This document shows positions 5,742 to 6,113 of a stretch of 6,113 bases of DNA, piece by piece; within the stretch, counting starts at the first letter, position 1, and the number at the start of each line of letters is the position of its first letter. The stretch is from positions 1 to 6,113 of the forward strand of contig QFNA01000121.1 of assembly GCA_003248395.1 (NCBI GenBank). The letters run 5' to 3'. The notes under the pieces were generated by a model. The model searched no databases, was not told the DNA's origin, and saw nothing but the letters and a program-made list of their open reading frames with translations. This stretch comes from Citromicrobium sp. (GTDB taxonomy: Bacteria > Pseudomonadota > Alphaproteobacteria > Sphingomonadales > Sphingomonadaceae). The translations under genes and the position numbers were made by a program.

Positions 5742-5748
5742 ATCGTTC

Positions 5749-6113
5749 ATGCTGACGCGTCTCGCCATCCGCAATATCGTGCTTATCGAGGCGCTCGACC
5801 TCGATTTCGGACGCGGGCTAGGCGTGCTTACCGGCGAAACCGGGGCCGGCAAATCGATCCTGCTGGATTCGCTCGGTCTGGTCCTTGGGAACCGTGCCGA
5901 CAGCGGCCTGGTGCGGGCGGGCGAGGAAAAGGCAAGCGTCACGGCGAGTTTCGACTTCGCATCGCTCCCCTCGGCGGTCGCGCAAATGCTCGAAGATGCC
6001 GATGTCGAAATCGATGCGGGCGAACCGCTGATCGTGCGCCGCCAGCTGAAAGCCGATGGCAAGAGCAAGGCCTTTCTAAACGACCAGCCGGTCAGCGTCG
6101 GCCTGCTGCGCGA
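5749..6113 (+). CDS. recN: DNA repair protein RecN, 5' part
   Basis: RecN is an SMC-like ATPase that acts in double-strand-break repair and recombination in the cytoplasm. The first 121 codons are present and the gene runs off the window. The N-terminus MLTRLAIRNIVLIEALDLDF is typical, followed by the Walker A loop GETGAGKS (29-36) and DSLGLVLGNRA, where RecN proteins keep a conserved D-x-L-x-x-x-L-G segment. Further on, IVRRQLKADGKSKAFLNDQPV matches the family's strand that reads R-x-F-x-N-x-x-P-V. The coiled coil and Walker B parts lie beyond the window. No Shine-Dalgarno is evident before the ATG. I found no GTTC-N7-GTTC LexA box upstream, so SOS control is not supported from this sequence. 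It follows bamD, as in many alphaproteobacteria. Confidence 0.95.
   Translation, partial: MLTRLAIRNIVLIEALDLDFGRGLGVLTGETGAGKSILLDSLGLVLGNRADSGLVRAGEEKASVTASFDFASLPSAVAQMLEDADVEIDAGEPLIVRRQLKADGKSKAFLNDQPVSVGLLR

Noticed and set aside
4937..5743. Minus-strand open frame of 268 codons antisense to bamD
   Set aside because: Mirror frame of a clear bamD gene; no coherent domain.
5678..5748. LexA/SOS box upstream of recN
   Set aside because: Only one GTTC (5745-5748) is present and no second GTTC at seven-base spacing follows.

Overview
The window is GC-rich chromosomal DNA whose coding style and bamD-recN gene pair point to an alphaproteobacterium, most likely Sphingomonadales (Erythrobacter/Sphingomonas relatives). 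This placement rests on protein character recalled from these families, not on a search. Most of the window is core metabolism and cell-envelope or DNA-repair genes. No CRISPR array, tRNA, rRNA, insertion sequence or defence system is visible.

Layout: positions 1-182 hold no supportable gene, only a short REP-like dyad. On the minus strand follow a small hypothetical ORF (183-446) and a helix-turn-helix gene (518-1256). The latter is split by an apparent one-base insertion near 830-832 and its ribosome-binding site sits partly inside a 9-bp hairpin. Next, still on the minus strand, come proA (1326-2591) and proC (2639-3508), 47 bases apart with an inverted repeat across the proC stop. An AT-rich divergent control region (about 3410-3633) separates them from proB (3634-4776, plus strand). 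On the plus strand then come bamD (4874-5677) and the 5' part of recN (5749 to the window end).

Function: ProB phosphorylates glutamate, ProA reduces the product to glutamate-5-semialdehyde, which cyclises spontaneously, and ProC reduces pyrroline-5-carboxylate to proline. The whole glutamate-to-proline pathway is therefore encoded in one divergent locus. A perfect 17-bp palindrome (3566-3582) overlaps the best proB promoter candidate and lies upstream of proC, so it could coordinate both arms. BamD (outer-membrane protein assembly) and RecN (double-strand-break repair) belong to a gene neighbourhood conserved in many alphaproteobacteria.

Most interesting for follow-up: the palindromic operator, a proC gene with no normal start codon where the family needs one, the frameshifted HTH gene, and the hairpin that could mask that gene's ribosome-binding site. 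I see no clear case for a wholly new biological system here.
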